DNA of 64,000 bases from an uncultured Cohaesibacter sp. (GCF_963667045.1 NZ_OY762934.1:4160501-4224500), one strand, 5' to 3'; numbered from the stretch's first letter, positions 18,020 to 27,363 are shown. Program-made: numbers and translations. The notes: generated by a model from the sequence alone, not told the origin.

Positions 18020-19027
18020 TCAGCAGCTCTCGCGCCAGCGGATCTTGGTGCCCAGCACAACCTTCTTGGCAAAGCTGCGACCAGCGATGCGTTCAAGCAG
18101 CAGGTCCACGGCGGTGCGGCCGATCTCCTCGGCGGGGATGGCGACCGTTGTCAGGCCCGGTTCGATGAGACCGGCGGCCGGGATGTCGTTGAACCCGACG
18201 ATGCGGATATCGTCCGGCACCTTCAGGTCAAAGCTGTTGGCGGCCTGAATGGCGCCAATGGCCATGGTGTCGTTGGCGGCGATGATGATCTCGGGGCGGT
18301 CGCTGGTGTCAAGCAACTGTCGGGCCAGTTCGAAGCCGCTGATTGGCGTCAGGCGCTCAAAGCGGACGTTGGCCGGGGCGTCCAGCCCGCGCTCTTGAAA
18401 CCAGCTCATGAAGGTGCGGCTGCGCAGGTCCGGATAGGGGCGGCGCGGGTTTTCCTCTCCCGATGAGGCGCCGATGAAGCCGAACTTTCTGTATCCCTTT
18501 TCCCATAGGGCGTTGAGGATATCGGCGGTTGCCTGTTCAAGATCCGGGTAGACGCAGTCAATGTCCTTGCGATCGGGTGGAAAATCGACACAGACCAATG
18601 GGGTTCCCAGATCGGCCAGCGCGTCGATGGTTTTGCGGCCATGGGGTCCGACCACCAGAATGGCGCTATCCTTGCGCGGGAAGTCCTCCGGCAGGTCGCC
18701 GAGCAGGCTGAAGCGGTTGTCGATCCGCAATCCGGCTTCGGACAGGCGCTTTTCGATGCTGTGGCGGATGGTGATGAAATAGGGGTCGGCGAGTTCTTCA
18801 GTGGGGTTCAGCGTGTGCAACAGGGTGATGGTCACTTGCCGGGTGCCGCTGAGGCGCTTTTTCTTGCCGCGCATGCGTGGCGGGGCATAGTTGAGGTCCT
18901 GGGCGGTCTCGATGATCTGGCGGCGCTTGCTTTCGGAAACGGACAGGCTGCTGTCATAGTTGAGGACGCGGGAAACCGTGGTCGGAGAAACGCCCACGCG
19001 TTCTGCTATGTCCTTGATGGTGGCCAT
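18020..19027 (-). CDS. LacI-family repressor, probably of the galactose genes
   Basis: A 335-residue LacI/GalR regulator. The start at 19027 gives the canonical opening MATIKDIAERVGVSPTTVSR (helix-turn-helix), then LNYDSSLSVSESKRRQI leading to the hinge. The rest is a periplasmic-binding-protein-like effector domain with VCVDFPPDRKDIDCV and AANDTMAIGAIQAA. It is divergent from galE, and a perfect 16-base palindrome lies between them, so galactose control is the natural inference. The effector is not visible from sequence. Confidence 0.83.
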   Translation of the reverse strand: MATIKDIAERVGVSPTTVSRVLNYDSSLSVSESKRRQIIETAQDLNYAPPRMRGKKKRLSGTRQVTITLLHTLNPTEELADPYFITIRHSIEKRLSEAGLRIDNRFSLLGDLPEDFPRKDSAILVVGPHGRKTIDALADLGTPLVCVDFPPDRKDIDCVYPDLEQATADILNALWEKGYRKFGFIGASSGEENPRRPYPDLRSRTFMSWFQERGLDAPANVRFERLTPISGFELARQLLDTSDRPEIIIAANDTMAIGAIQAANSFDLKVPDDIRIVGFNDIPAAGLIEPGLTTVAIPAEEIGRTAVDLLLERIAGRSFAKKVVLGTKIRWRESC

Positions 19028-19165
19028 GTCTCGACTTCCTGTTCTGTCGCTCCGATGAATGCTATCAATCACAAGAACTGCCCGTTGAAAAGGGGTGAGC
19101 TGTGATATGGCACCAAACGCGGGGCTTGTTTTAACGGAGCTGTTCGTATGCTGAAGATAATTTTG

Positions 19166-19181
19166 TAGTAAATATTTACTA
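19166..19181. promoter_or_regulatory. Palindromic operator candidate between galR-like gene and galE
   Basis: TAGTAAATATTTACTA is a perfect 16-base palindrome in the 271-base divergent promoter region. It is a plausible LacI-family operator, although most have a central CG and this one has AT. It is 117 bases before galE. Confidence 0.6.
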
Positions 19182-19298
19182 ATGTCAAATTGTGCGTTAG
19201 GCTATGATCTCTGTGAGGACTATGGTTTAACGACGAGCATTGAGCCATTCTGATTGACGGTCGGTCGCAAAGGCGGGCCACTTGCGGGGAGCTGGGAT

Positions 19299-20297
19299 AT
19301 GAAGCGAAAAGTTTTGGTGTGCGGTGGGGCCGGCTATATCGGGTCTCACATGGTTCAGCTTTTGCTGGAAGCTGGCCATGATGTCGTTGTTTTTGACAAT
19401 TTGTCCTCCGGTCATGTCGAAGCCGTCAAGGGCGTGACGCTGGAACGAGGCGATCTGCTGAACCCGGAAGACCTGGATGCGACCTTCAAGAAGCACAAGG
19501 TGGATGCGGTCATTCACTTTGCGGCGCTGATCTCTGTCGGGGAATCGGTCGAACTGCCTGATCTCTACTATCGCAACAACGTGACGGGCACGCTCAATCT
19601 GCTTGACGCCATGCGCAAGGCGGGCGTTGACCGGATCGTCTTTTCCTCCACGGCTGCCGTGTTCGGCAATCCGCAGCATGCCCTGATCGACGAGGCCCAC
19701 CCGCTGGGGCCGATCAATCCCTATGGCTGGTCCAAACGCATGGTCGAGCAGATCCTCTCCGACATGGCAGTGGCCTATGGCCTGCGCTCGGTTGCCTTAC
19801 GCTATTTCAATGCGGCTGGGGCGCATCCGAACGGGTTGATCGGCGAGGCGCACAGCCCCGAAACCCATCTGGTGCCGCTGGTGCTGCTGACAGCGCTCGG
19901 CATTCGTGAAAAGCTGTCGGTGTTTGGCAGCGATTATGAAACCCGCGATGGCACCTGCATCCGCGATTATATCCATGTGCTCGATCTTGCCTCGGCGCAT
20001 CTGCTGGCGCTCGATTACATGGACAGCCACGAGGGAGCCCATCGCTTCAATCTGGGCAATGGCAATGGCTTCACCAATCTTGAGGTCATCAAGACCGCCA
20101 AGCGGCTGACCAATCGCGACATTCCTTATGAAATGGCTCCGCGGCGGGCGGGCGACTCGGCCTCTCTGGTGGCAGACAGCAGTCTGGCCAAGTCGGAACT
20201 GGGCTGGAAGCCTAAGTTCGATGCGCTTGAAACCATCATCGAAACGGCTTGGCGCTGGCATCACGAACCCAAATATGGACCCTTTGCTGGGAAATGA
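19299..20297 (+). CDS. galE: UDP-glucose 4-epimerase
   Basis: A 332-residue extended short-chain dehydrogenase interconverting UDP-galactose and UDP-glucose. The NAD-binding [11 protein letters not shown] is at the N-terminus, and NPYGWSK carries the catalytic Tyr and Lys. The start at 19299 ([10 protein letters not shown]) is the family-like one. galT starts 15 bases after its stop, and galK follows, giving a Leloir operon. Confidence 0.92.
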   Translation: MKRKVLVCGGAGYIGSHMVQLLLEAGHDVVVFDNLSSGHVEAVKGVTLERGDLLNPEDLDATFKKHKVDAVIHFAALISVGESVELPDLYYRNNVTGTLNLLDAMRKAGVDRIVFSSTAAVFGNPQHALIDEAHPLGPINPYGWSKRMVEQILSDMAVAYGLRSVALRYFNAAGAHPNGLIGEAHSPETHLVPLVLLTALGIREKLSVFGSDYETRDGTCIRDYIHVLDLASAHLLALDYMDSHEGAHRFNLGNGNGFTNLEVIKTAKRLTNRDIPYEMAPRRAGDSASLVADSSLAKSELGWKPKFDALETIIETAWRWHHEPKYGPFAGK

Positions 20298-20311
20298 CGA
20301 GGAGCCTGTTC

Positions 20312-21355
20312 ATGGCTGAAGAAACCTTTTCCACCGATGCACCGCATCGCCGCTACAATCCGCTGAAGGGCGAGTGGGTGCTTGTCTCTCCACACCGGAA
20401 CAAGCGCCCCTGGCAGGGACAGCAGGAAAAGCTGGTGGTCGAGGAGAAGCCGCAGCACGATCCGGGCTGCTATCTCTGTGCTGGCAACACGCGCAACTCC
20501 GGCGTCACCAACCCCGACTACAAGGGGCCGTTCGTTTTCCCGAACGACTTCCCGGCGCTTCTGGAAGACACTCCGCATGGGGGAACAACCGGAGACCCGC
20601 TGTTCCGGGCCGACAATGTGCGCGGTACCGCGCGGGTGATGTGCTTTTCCGAGCGTCATGACCTGACATTACCGGAGCTTGAAGTCTCTGACATTCGCAA
20701 GGTGGTGGATACCTGGGCCGAGCAGATCACCGATCTTGGGGCGCGCTATGACTGGGTCGCCGTGTTCGAGAACAAGGGTGCGGTCATGGGCTGTTCCCAG
20801 CCCCATCCGCATGGCCAGATCTGGGCGTCGGATTTCCTGCCCAACGAAGTGGCGACAGAAGATGCCCATCAGGCGCGGTTCCTTGCCGAAACTGGCGAAG
20901 TTCTGCTGGTGCGCTATGCTGCGTCTGAGGCCGAGAAGCGCGAGCGGGTGGTTGTCGAGAATGACGAGTGGATTGCCGTTGTGCCCTGGTGGGCGACATG
21001 GCCGTTCGAGACCCTGCTGATGCCGAAGCGCCATGTGCTGCGCCTGCCGGACCTCACTGACCCTGAGCGGAACGGCCTTGCCGATGCGCTCAAGCGGCTG
21101 TGCACGAAATATGACAATCTGTTCGAGACCGAATTCCCCTATACGATGGGCTGGCATGGCGCGCCGACCCGGGCGGGCGCATTCGATCACTGGCAGCTGC
21201 ATGCGCATTTCTACCCGCCGCTTCTGCGCTCGGCGACAGTGCGCAAATTCATGGTCGGCTATGAAATGCTCTCGGAAGCGCAACGGGATCTGACGGCGGA
21301 AAGCGCGGCGGAACGACTACGGTCGCTGTCGGACGTTCACTACAAGGCGAAATAA
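20312..21355 (+). CDS. galT: Galactose-1-phosphate uridylyltransferase
   Basis: A 347-residue HIT-superfamily transferase exchanging UMP between UDP-glucose and galactose 1-phosphate. The active-site [15 protein letters not shown] carries the nucleophilic His. [17 protein letters not shown] near the N-terminus and [15 protein letters not shown] near the C-terminus are typical. GACGAGGAG precedes the ATG. It is the second gene of the galETK operon. Confidence 0.94.
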   Translation: MAEETFSTDAPHRRYNPLKGEWVLVSPHRNKRPWQGQQEKLVVEEKPQHDPGCYLCAGNTRNSGVTNPDYKGPFVFPNDFPALLEDTPHGGTTGDPLFRADNVRGTARVMCFSERHDLTLPELEVSDIRKVVDTWAEQITDLGARYDWVAVFENKGAVMGCSQPHPHGQIWASDFLPNEVATEDAHQARFLAETGEVLLVRYAASEAEKRERVVVENDEWIAVVPWWATWPFETLLMPKRHVLRLPDLTDPERNGLADALKRLCTKYDNLFETEFPYTMGWHGAPTRAGAFDHWQLHAHFYPPLLRSATVRKFMVGYEMLSEAQRDLTAESAAERLRSLSDVHYKAK

Positions 21356-21369
21356 CAGGGGAGGGGTGC

Positions 21370-22479
21370 ATGACTGCAGACCATGAGACGGCTTCTGTCA
21401 GGGCAGCGTTTGAGAAACATTTCGGCACGGCGCCTGACGTCGTTGCCTATTCGCCGGGGCGGGTGAATCTGCTGGGCGAACACACCGACTATAACGGCGG
21501 CTTTGTGCTGCCCATGGCCCTGAGGGGGCTCGGGGTTTCCATCGCCCTTGGCAAGGGCGACAAGCCCGGCGTCATCGAGGCCTATTCGGATACCTTCGAC
21601 CAAACCGAGGTCCGAATGATCACCGACAGCCGTGAAGGCCGCTGGTCTGACTATCTGCTGGGGTGCCTGAAGGCTGTGGCCGAGGCGGAGGTGGCCGCCA
21701 CCGGGCTTCGGGTTGCGCTTGAAACGACGCTGCCAATGGGGGCGGGGCTATCCAGCTCTGCGGCGCTGGAGGTGGTGTCCATCAAGGCGGCCCTGGCGCT
21801 TTATGGCCGGGAGATGAATGCTGTCGACGTTGCCATCAAGGCGCGGGCGGTCGAGAATGACTTTGTTGGCATGCCCTGCGGTATTATGGATCAGTTTGCC
21901 TCATCAGTGGGCGATCCGGGGGTGGCTATGTTCCTCAATACCCGTACGCTTGCCTATGAGCTGGTGGAGACTTCGCCGGATTATGCCTTTGTCATCATCG
22001 CGTCCGGCGTCAGCCATCAGCTGACCGAGGGCGGCGAAGACGGCTATGCTACCCGCGTGGCCGAATGTCAGGCCGCCTGCAAGGCGCTTTCCATCAGCAT
22101 GATAAGCGATCTCGGCGTGGGTGATCTCGGGCGCATTGAGGATCTGCCGTCGCCACTGGACCGAAGGGTTCGCCATGTGGTGACGGACAACCAGCGGGTT
22201 CTGGAAGGGGTGGTCGCCTTGCGTGACGACAACATGGTGAGCTTTGGCGAGCTGATGGTGGACAGCCACCGGTCGCAGAAGGAAGACTATCAGATCACGG
22301 TGGCTGAAACCGATGCGCTGGTTGAGGCCTGCCTCTCCTACGGTGCGCTCGGTGCGCGTCAGACCGGCGGTGGCTGGGGGGGCTCCGTGGTGGCTCTGGT
22401 TGAGGCGGGAGCTGTTGAGGCCTTCAGCGAGCGGGTGCTTACCGGTTTTGCAAAGACTTCCATTCTGGCCGTGACTTAG
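21370..22479 (+). CDS. galK: Galactokinase
   Basis: A 369-residue GHMP kinase that phosphorylates galactose at C1. SPGRVNLLGEHTDYNGGFV is the galactokinase signature, LPMGAGLSSSAALEV the ATP loop, and QTGGGWGGSVVAL the third motif. GGGGAGGGG precedes the ATG. It ends the gal operon, which is closed by a terminator. Confidence 0.95.
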   Translation: MTADHETASVRAAFEKHFGTAPDVVAYSPGRVNLLGEHTDYNGGFVLPMALRGLGVSIALGKGDKPGVIEAYSDTFDQTEVRMITDSREGRWSDYLLGCLKAVAEAEVAATGLRVALETTLPMGAGLSSSAALEVVSIKAALALYGREMNAVDVAIKARAVENDFVGMPCGIMDQFASSVGDPGVAMFLNTRTLAYELVETSPDYAFVIIASGVSHQLTEGGEDGYATRVAECQAACKALSISMISDLGVGDLGRIEDLPSPLDRRVRHVVTDNQRVLEGVVALRDDNMVSFGELMVDSHRSQKEDYQITVAETDALVEACLSYGALGARQTGGGWGGSVVALVEAGAVEAFSERVLTGFAKTSILAVT

Positions 22480-22508
22480 GTACTGCAGGTCTTTCTTTTC
22501 AATCCCTG

Positions 22509-22539
22509 GGCATCCGGTGGTGATCATCGGGTGCCTTTT
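22509..22539 (+). terminator. Terminator after galK
   Basis: GGCATCCG pairs with CGGGTGCC (one wobble) across an 11-base loop and is followed by TTTT. Confidence 0.72.
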
Positions 22540-22667
22540 GCATTTTCAGTCTCCTGGTCTTCCGGACAAGGCGCATGGCCTTCCCTGCGGATCTGCTGAA
22601 ATAGTTTTGAGGATAGGCAATTTGTCGGTTTGCTGATGGCTTGCGCCCATGGTTGTTCCGTGGAACT

Positions 22668-24203
22668 ATGCGTGACATGGCTGAGATTGAGGATCCCCTT
22701 GTTGTTATTGCAAACCGTTCGCTTGAGTGCCTTGCCGGGCTTGATTGCGGCCGGTTGAAGCCCGTACTGTCCGACCATACGGAGCTGGTTGACGCGGCGC
22801 TGCTGGACATGTTCCACCAGCCCTTGATCAGTTCGGGGCGCATGTTGATCGGCACTGAGGGGCGATTGCTGCTGCTGGACCGAAATGGCGTGCAAAAGGA
22901 GCAGAAAGGCCCTGTCGAGGGCGGGCCCGTCAGGGATCTGCCCAAGGGGGATGTGCGCAAGGCGCTCAAGGATCTGTCCGATCTCAGGGCGCTGATGCCG
23001 CTCTGCCGCTTTCGTTTCCGCTCGGTCCGGATGGCCCTCGTGGATGACGACGGCAAGATCCACCTCAAGGTCCGGTTTCTTGAAGTGCAGATGGTCGGTG
23101 GCGAGATCGGGCTGATTGCCTTTTTGCGTCCGGTGCGTGGCTATGACAGGGCGCTGGAGATGATGCGCGAGTCGCTTCATGCCCTTGGTGGCAGCCATGA
23201 TCTTGTCGGCTTCCTTTCCGGGTTGTGCCTGTCCTTCCCCGTCGGGGTGATCAAGCCCGCCATCGTGATTGGCGAGGAGGAAAGCGCCTTTGCCGTGGCG
23301 ACGGACATCATGGCCGCCTATCTGCCCGCCGCGCGGGTGAACGAGAAGGGCATCGTCAACGATCTCGACACCGAATTCCTGCATGACTACCGGATCGCCT
23401 TGCGCAAGATCCGCTCCGTGCTCAGCCTGTTCAAGGGTGTCTATGCCGACGAGGTGACCGTGGATCTCAAGCGGCGGTTCTCCCGGCTGATGGCCAAGAC
23501 CGGAAAGCTGCGAGATCTTGATGTCTATCTTCTTGAAAAACAGAAATTCTTCGATCTGATCCCGGCGCCGCTGCATGATGGGCTTGAACAGATGTTCGCC
23601 CTGTTTCTGCGCGATCGGGAGGAGGCTGCCGTGCGTCTCGCTGACCACCTGATCAGCGATTCCTATCAGAAGGAAATGCAGGAGCTGTCCGACCTGCTGG
23701 CCGCGCCCGAGCGTTTGCAGAAGGGGCCAAGTGCCGAGCAGGGCGCGCACGACTATGCCTGCCATCTCATCTGGAAGCGTTACCGCAAGATCTGCAAGAC
23801 GGCGGTCTCGATCGATGAGACCAGCAAGGACGACGATGTGCATGCGCTGCGCATTCACTGCAAGAAACTGCGCTATCTGATGGAATTCTTCGCGCCACTG
23901 TTCCCTGAAGAGGCTATCCGGTCGCTGATCAAGCCGATGAAGCGGCTGCAGGACAATCTGGGCCGGTTCAATGACTGCTCTGTGCAGATTGATGCACTGT
24001 CCGGTTTTCTCTCCGGGCGCAAGTTTCGCGATAAACCTACACAGATGAAGATTGCCCAGAGCGTCGGGGCGCTGATCGCCATCCTGCATCAGCGGCAGGC
24101 AGCCGAACGCATGCTCGTGGCCGAGAATTTTGCCCGCTTTGACAGCGAGGAAACGCAACAGACATTCAAGGCCTTGTTCCAGTTGCGGGAGGAAAGTGAA
24201 TGA
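22668..24203 (+). CDS. CHAD-domain protein with a divergent N-terminal domain
   Basis: About 511 residues. The C-terminal half (roughly 215-505) is a CHAD domain, an all-helical fold with two basic repeats: FLHDYRIALRKIRSVL near 240 and VHALRIHCKKLRYL near 390. CHAD domains are known to bind inorganic polyphosphate through such His/Arg/Lys helices. The first 200 residues have a layout reminiscent of a degenerate CYTH domain but lack its ExExK motif. That is my inference. Its stop overlaps the ParA start by 4 bases, and a CYTH protein follows, so the three are translationally coupled. The start is uncertain: 22668 has a weak GGA; 22677 is the alternative. Confidence 0.82.
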   Translation: MRDMAEIEDPLVVIANRSLECLAGLDCGRLKPVLSDHTELVDAALLDMFHQPLISSGRMLIGTEGRLLLLDRNGVQKEQKGPVEGGPVRDLPKGDVRKALKDLSDLRALMPLCRFRFRSVRMALVDDDGKIHLKVRFLEVQMVGGEIGLIAFLRPVRGYDRALEMMRESLHALGGSHDLVGFLSGLCLSFPVGVIKPAIVIGEEESAFAVATDIMAAYLPAARVNEKGIVNDLDTEFLHDYRIALRKIRSVLSLFKGVYADEVTVDLKRRFSRLMAKTGKLRDLDVYLLEKQKFFDLIPAPLHDGLEQMFALFLRDREEAAVRLADHLISDSYQKEMQELSDLLAAPERLQKGPSAEQGAHDYACHLIWKRYRKICKTAVSIDETSKDDDVHALRIHCKKLRYLMEFFAPLFPEEAIRSLIKPMKRLQDNLGRFNDCSVQIDALSGFLSGRKFRDKPTQMKIAQSVGALIAILHQRQAAERMLVAENFARFDSEETQQTFKALFQLREESE

Positions 24204-24952
24204 AGATCATCGCCTGCTATTCCAACAAGGGAGGCGTTGGCAAGACCGCAACTTCCGTCAATCTGGCCTATGCTCTGGCAGAGGCAGGCAAGCGGGTGCT
24301 GCTCTGTGATCTTGACCCGCAGGGGGCCTCGAGTTTCTATTTTCGGGTCAAGCCATCCAGGAAGCTGACGGACGAGCAGTTTTTCAAGGATGAAGACCGG
24401 TTTGTCAAATCCATCCGTGGCAGCAATTATGATGATCTGGACATCCTGCCCGCCAATATGAGCTTTCGCAATTTCGATGTCTTCCTGTCGCGCATGAAGA
24501 ATAGCCGGTCGCGTCTGAAGAAGTCGCTGAAGGCGGTCAAGAAGGACTATGACGTCATTCTGCTCGACTGCCCGCCGAATATTTCGACCCTGTCTGAGAG
24601 TGTCTTCAAGGCGTCCGACGTGGTGCTGGTGCCGGTCATTCCCACCACCCTGTCGCAGCGGACCTTCGAGCAGCTGGTCGATTTCTTCAAGGCCAACGAC
24701 ATTCCGCTCAGGAAGCTGGCGGCCTTTTTCTCGATGGTCCAGAATGTCAAGTCGCTGCATGGCGAGTTGATGGACGAGATGACGAGCCAGTACAAGAAGC
24801 AGTTCCTTTCCGCCTATGTGCCCTTTACGTCCGATGTCGAGCGCATGGGCGTGCATCGGGCACCGGTGCTGGCCAGCGCGCCGGGTTGTGCCGCGTCCAA
24901 GGCCTATCAGGACCTCTATCGCGAGATGCGCAAGAAGGTGGCCCTGAAATGA
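24200..24952 (+). CDS. Orphan ParA-family ATPase
   Basis: A 250-residue MinD/ParA-type ATPase. The deviant Walker A is YSNKGGVGKTATS at the N-terminus, A-prime is LLCDLDPQGASSFYF and Walker B VILLDCPPNIS. Such ATPases position cargo (chromosomes, plasmids, chemoreceptors, carboxysomes) on the nucleoid or membrane. No ParB-like gene is adjacent. Instead it sits between a CHAD and a CYTH gene with 4-base overlaps on both sides, so its cargo may be linked to polyphosphate (inference). A chromosomal partitioning role is unlikely here. Confidence 0.87.
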   Translation: MKIIACYSNKGGVGKTATSVNLAYALAEAGKRVLLCDLDPQGASSFYFRVKPSRKLTDEQFFKDEDRFVKSIRGSNYDDLDILPANMSFRNFDVFLSRMKNSRSRLKKSLKAVKKDYDVILLDCPPNISTLSESVFKASDVVLVPVIPTTLSQRTFEQLVDFFKANDIPLRKLAAFFSMVQNVKSLHGELMDEMTSQYKKQFLSAYVPFTSDVERMGVHRAPVLASAPGCAASKAYQDLYREMRKKVALK

Positions 24953-25449
24953 CCGTTGCGAAGCAGAAGGCGGAAAGTGTTGAAATCGAACGCAAGTTCC
25001 TGTTGCGCTCCCTTCCTGACCTGTCATCCCTGAAGGCCGGGGATGTCGCGCAGGGCTATCTAACTTCTGCCACGGATTCCATTGAAATGCGGGTGCGCCG
25101 GAAAGGCTGCGGTGCGAATGCTGCCCATTTCATGACGCTGAAGTCCGATGGCACCCTGTCTCGCAAGGAAATCGAGGTGCCGATTTCTGCGGCCCAGTTC
25201 GATAGCTTCTGGCCAGCCACCAAGGGGCGACGGGTCGAGAAGACGCGCTATGTGGGAGTGCTTTCAGACGGTCTCCGTTTCGAGCTCGATGTATTCCATG
25301 GTGGGTTGGATGGATTGAAATTGGTCGAGGTGGAATTTGCCTCGGTTGAGGCCGCGTCGCGGTTTGTTGCGCCGGACTGGTTCGGCGAGGACGTGACCAG
25401 CAATAAGGGTTACAAGAACAAGTCCCTCGCGGTGAATGGCTTGCCCTGA
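24949..25449 (+). CDS. CYTH-domain phosphohydrolase
   Basis: A 166-residue triphosphate tunnel enzyme. The start at 24949 overlaps the ParA stop (ATGA). The diagnostic VEIERKFLLRSLPD at residues 10-23 holds the metal-binding ExExK. EMRVRRKG, KTRYVG, RFELDVFHG and KLVEVEF supply the other basic and acidic tunnel residues. Members hydrolyse inorganic triphosphate or make cyclic AMP or thiamine triphosphate products; short stand-alone bacterial forms are usually tripolyphosphatases. Coupling with a CHAD protein supports a polyphosphate-related substrate. Confidence 0.87.
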   Translation: MTVAKQKAESVEIERKFLLRSLPDLSSLKAGDVAQGYLTSATDSIEMRVRRKGCGANAAHFMTLKSDGTLSRKEIEVPISAAQFDSFWPATKGRRVEKTRYVGVLSDGLRFELDVFHGGLDGLKLVEVEFASVEAASRFVAPDWFGEDVTSNKGYKNKSLAVNGLP

Positions 25450-25901
25450 CGCGATTTGAGCGCCGCATTGTTTTGCGGATTGCTGTTTTCCAACAAAAAT
25501 ATTGGATTGCCGTCTTTCGCCTTGTGTCGGTGGAAGGCGGTATTGTTGTTTCTGTGCCCTGTTTTATGGAAGAGAATAAGTAAAATTATGTATATATTGT
25601 CTCTGTGCAATATAAACCGTGCTATCCTTGATGGCGTTTCAGTAAATTTACTGGTTCGGGCAAGGAATGGGCGAGAAAATCGGTGAATTGCCCTCGATTT
25701 GAGGCGATTTGTTGCAGGGGGTAGCAGATTTACCTGTTGACCGAATAGTGGTTCGTCTGTACCGTAATGTGGACTTTGATTGCAAGCTGACCATTCCAAC
25801 GGGCCGTCTTCTTGCAGTCAGAAGCATGGCCCGTCAGCGGATCGATTGAAATACGACTTTCCGGGCCTGAAAAGCTACAGCGGAGGAAATAGGAGTAGCC
25901 G
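25450..25901 (+). other. Intergenic region before the CoA-transferase genes
   Basis: A 452-base AT-rich gap. A candidate operator lies at 25741-25772. A short hairpin-like CCGCA/TGCGG occurs soon after the CYTH stop, without a strong T run. No gene is seen. Confidence 0.5.
25741..25772 (+). promoter_or_regulatory. Candidate IclR-regulon operator upstream of atoD
   Basis: The right arm ACCGTAATGTGG (25761-25772) and left arm CCGAATAGTGGT (25741-25752) are 8 bases apart. The same right arm, with small changes, recurs before the cupin gene and the thiolase gene, and the left arm resembles that of the thiolase site. It lies 130 bases before the atoD start. Confidence 0.5.
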
Positions 25902-26555
25902 ATGAAGACAGCAACGAAACTTGAAGATGCTGCTGCGCTGATCCCCGAAGGAGCGGTTTTGCTTATCGGTGGGTTCATGGCGGTCGGAACGCCGGAGCGT
26001 ATGATTGACGCCTTGGTCAAGCGGGGAGTGGGTGGCTTTACTGTCGTCGCCAATGACACGGCCATGGTCGGCGCCGGTATCGGCAAGCTGATTTCCGCCG
26101 GATTGGTCAAGAAGGTGATTGCAAGCCATATCGGTCTCAATCCGGAAACCCAGCAGAAGATGATTGCGGGCGAGATTGAGGTTGAACTGGTGCCACAGGG
26201 GACCCTCGTCGAGCGCATTCGCGCCGGGGGCGTTGGCCTTGGTGGCGTCCTGACCCAGACAGGTCTGGGGACTCCGGTTGAAGAAGGCAAGCCGATCGTT
26301 GAGGTGAAGGGCCAGAAATATCTGCTTGAGGAACCCATTCGTGGCGATTTCGCGCTGATCAAGGCCAAGCATGCCGACTACAAGGGCAATCTGGATTATT
26401 CTTTGACCGCGCACAACTTCAACCCGGTCATGGCGATGGCGGCCGACAAGGTGATTGCCGAAGCGGAGGAAATCGTGCCGATCGGTGCCATTCATCCTGA
26501 TGCGGTGAAAACGCCGGGCGTTTTGGTGGATTATGTTCTGGAACGGGAGGCCTGA
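25902..26555 (+). CDS. atoD: CoA-transferase subunit A (AtoD-like)
   Basis: A 217-residue alpha subunit of a 3-oxoacid/acetate CoA-transferase, with the glycine-rich IPEGAVLLIGGFMAVGTPER near the N-terminus and GVGLGGVLTQTGLGTPVEEGK in the middle. With its partner (1-base gap) it moves CoA between short acyl-CoAs and acetoacetate or a related keto acid. GGAGGAAATAGGAG precedes the ATG. It lies in a set with a beta-keto acid cleavage enzyme and a thiolase, so activating acetoacetate released by the former is a likely job. Confidence 0.9.
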   Translation: MKTATKLEDAAALIPEGAVLLIGGFMAVGTPERMIDALVKRGVGGFTVVANDTAMVGAGIGKLISAGLVKKVIASHIGLNPETQQKMIAGEIEVELVPQGTLVERIRAGGVGLGGVLTQTGLGTPVEEGKPIVEVKGQKYLLEEPIRGDFALIKAKHADYKGNLDYSLTAHNFNPVMAMAADKVIAEAEEIVPIGAIHPDAVKTPGVLVDYVLEREA

Positions 26556-26556
26556 G

Positions 26557-27207
26557 ATGGACGCCAAGGAAATTATTGCCCGTCGCGTGGCTTTGGAAGT
26601 GAAAGACGGCATGCTGGTCAATCTGGGCATTGGTCTGCCGAGCATGGTTGCCAACTATGTGTCGCCCGATGTGGATGTCATGTTCCAGGCAGAGAATGGT
26701 GTTGTCGGTCTGGCTGCCCGACCGCTGCCCGGTTTTGAGAACAAGGATCTGACCGATGCTGGTGGTGGCTTCGTCAGCGCGGTACTGGGCGCAGCATCGA
26801 TCGATTCCTCCGTTTCCTTCGGCCTTATTCGCGGCGGTCATCTGGACATGACCGTGTTGGGCGGGTTGCAGGTTGATGAACGCGGCTATCTGGCCAACTG
26901 GATGGTTCCTGGCAAGATGGTTCCGGGCATGGGCGGCGCAATGGATCTGGTCGCCGGGGCCAATCAGGTGATTGTTGCCATGGTGCACACGGCCAAGGGC
27001 AGCCACAAGATCGTTCCTGAATGCACCCTGCCGCTGACGGCAGCCCGTCGGGTTTCGCTGATCGTGACCGAAATGGCGGTGATCGAGCCGACCGACGAAG
27101 GGTTGGTTCTGCGCGAACTGGGGCCTGATACAACGGTTGAGCAGGTTATCGAAGCTACGGCTGCAAAACTGATCGTGCCGGAAAATATTCCGCACATGGC
27201 GCTCTGA
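26557..27207 (+). CDS. atoA: CoA-transferase subunit B (AtoA-like)
   Basis: A 216-residue beta subunit. The catalytic glutamate lies in QAENGVVGL, the family ENG motif, and VNLGIGLPSMVANYV and GGHLDMTVLGGLQVDE are characteristic. It starts one base after the alpha-subunit stop. The frame opens at 26533, but 26557 (MDAKEIIARRVA) is the family-like start. A good terminator closes the pair. Confidence 0.91.
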   Translation: MDAKEIIARRVALEVKDGMLVNLGIGLPSMVANYVSPDVDVMFQAENGVVGLAARPLPGFENKDLTDAGGGFVSAVLGAASIDSSVSFGLIRGGHLDMTVLGGLQVDERGYLANWMVPGKMVPGMGGAMDLVAGANQVIVAMVHTAKGSHKIVPECTLPLTAARRVSLIVTEMAVIEPTDEGLVLRELGPDTTVEQVIEATAAKLIVPENIPHMAL

Positions 27208-27270
27208 TTGTATCGGAAAGGAGTGCTGTGCTCCGGCCAGCTTTTCTGCCCGTAACGACATGATTTGACC

Positions 27271-27305
27271 AATCCCGGCCCCTTGAAGGGTCGGGATTTT
27301 TTGTT
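27271..27305 (+). terminator. Terminator after atoA
   Basis: AATCCCGGCCC pairs with GGGTCGGGATT (one wobble) around a short loop and runs into a T tract. Confidence 0.85.
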
Positions 27306-27351
27306 TTCCGCCCACGAAGCGGACAGTCTTGCGGTACAATTTTTCAAGTAT

Positions 27352-27363
27352 ACCGTAATGTGA
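27352..27363 (+). promoter_or_regulatory. Candidate operator motif copy 1 before the cupin operon
   Basis: ACCGTAATGTGA differs by one base from the arm found before atoD. GCGGTA lies 15 bases upstream in inverted orientation. Confidence 0.4.

Noticed and set aside
22524-24158. 544-codon minus-strand frame opposite the CHAD gene
   Set aside because: The plus-strand frame has clear CHAD motifs and overlaps ParA translationally; the antisense frame has none.
24200-24952. ParA as a chromosome or plasmid partition gene
   Set aside because: No parB neighbour, parS-like repeats or replication gene is nearby, and it is coupled to CHAD and CYTH genes instead.
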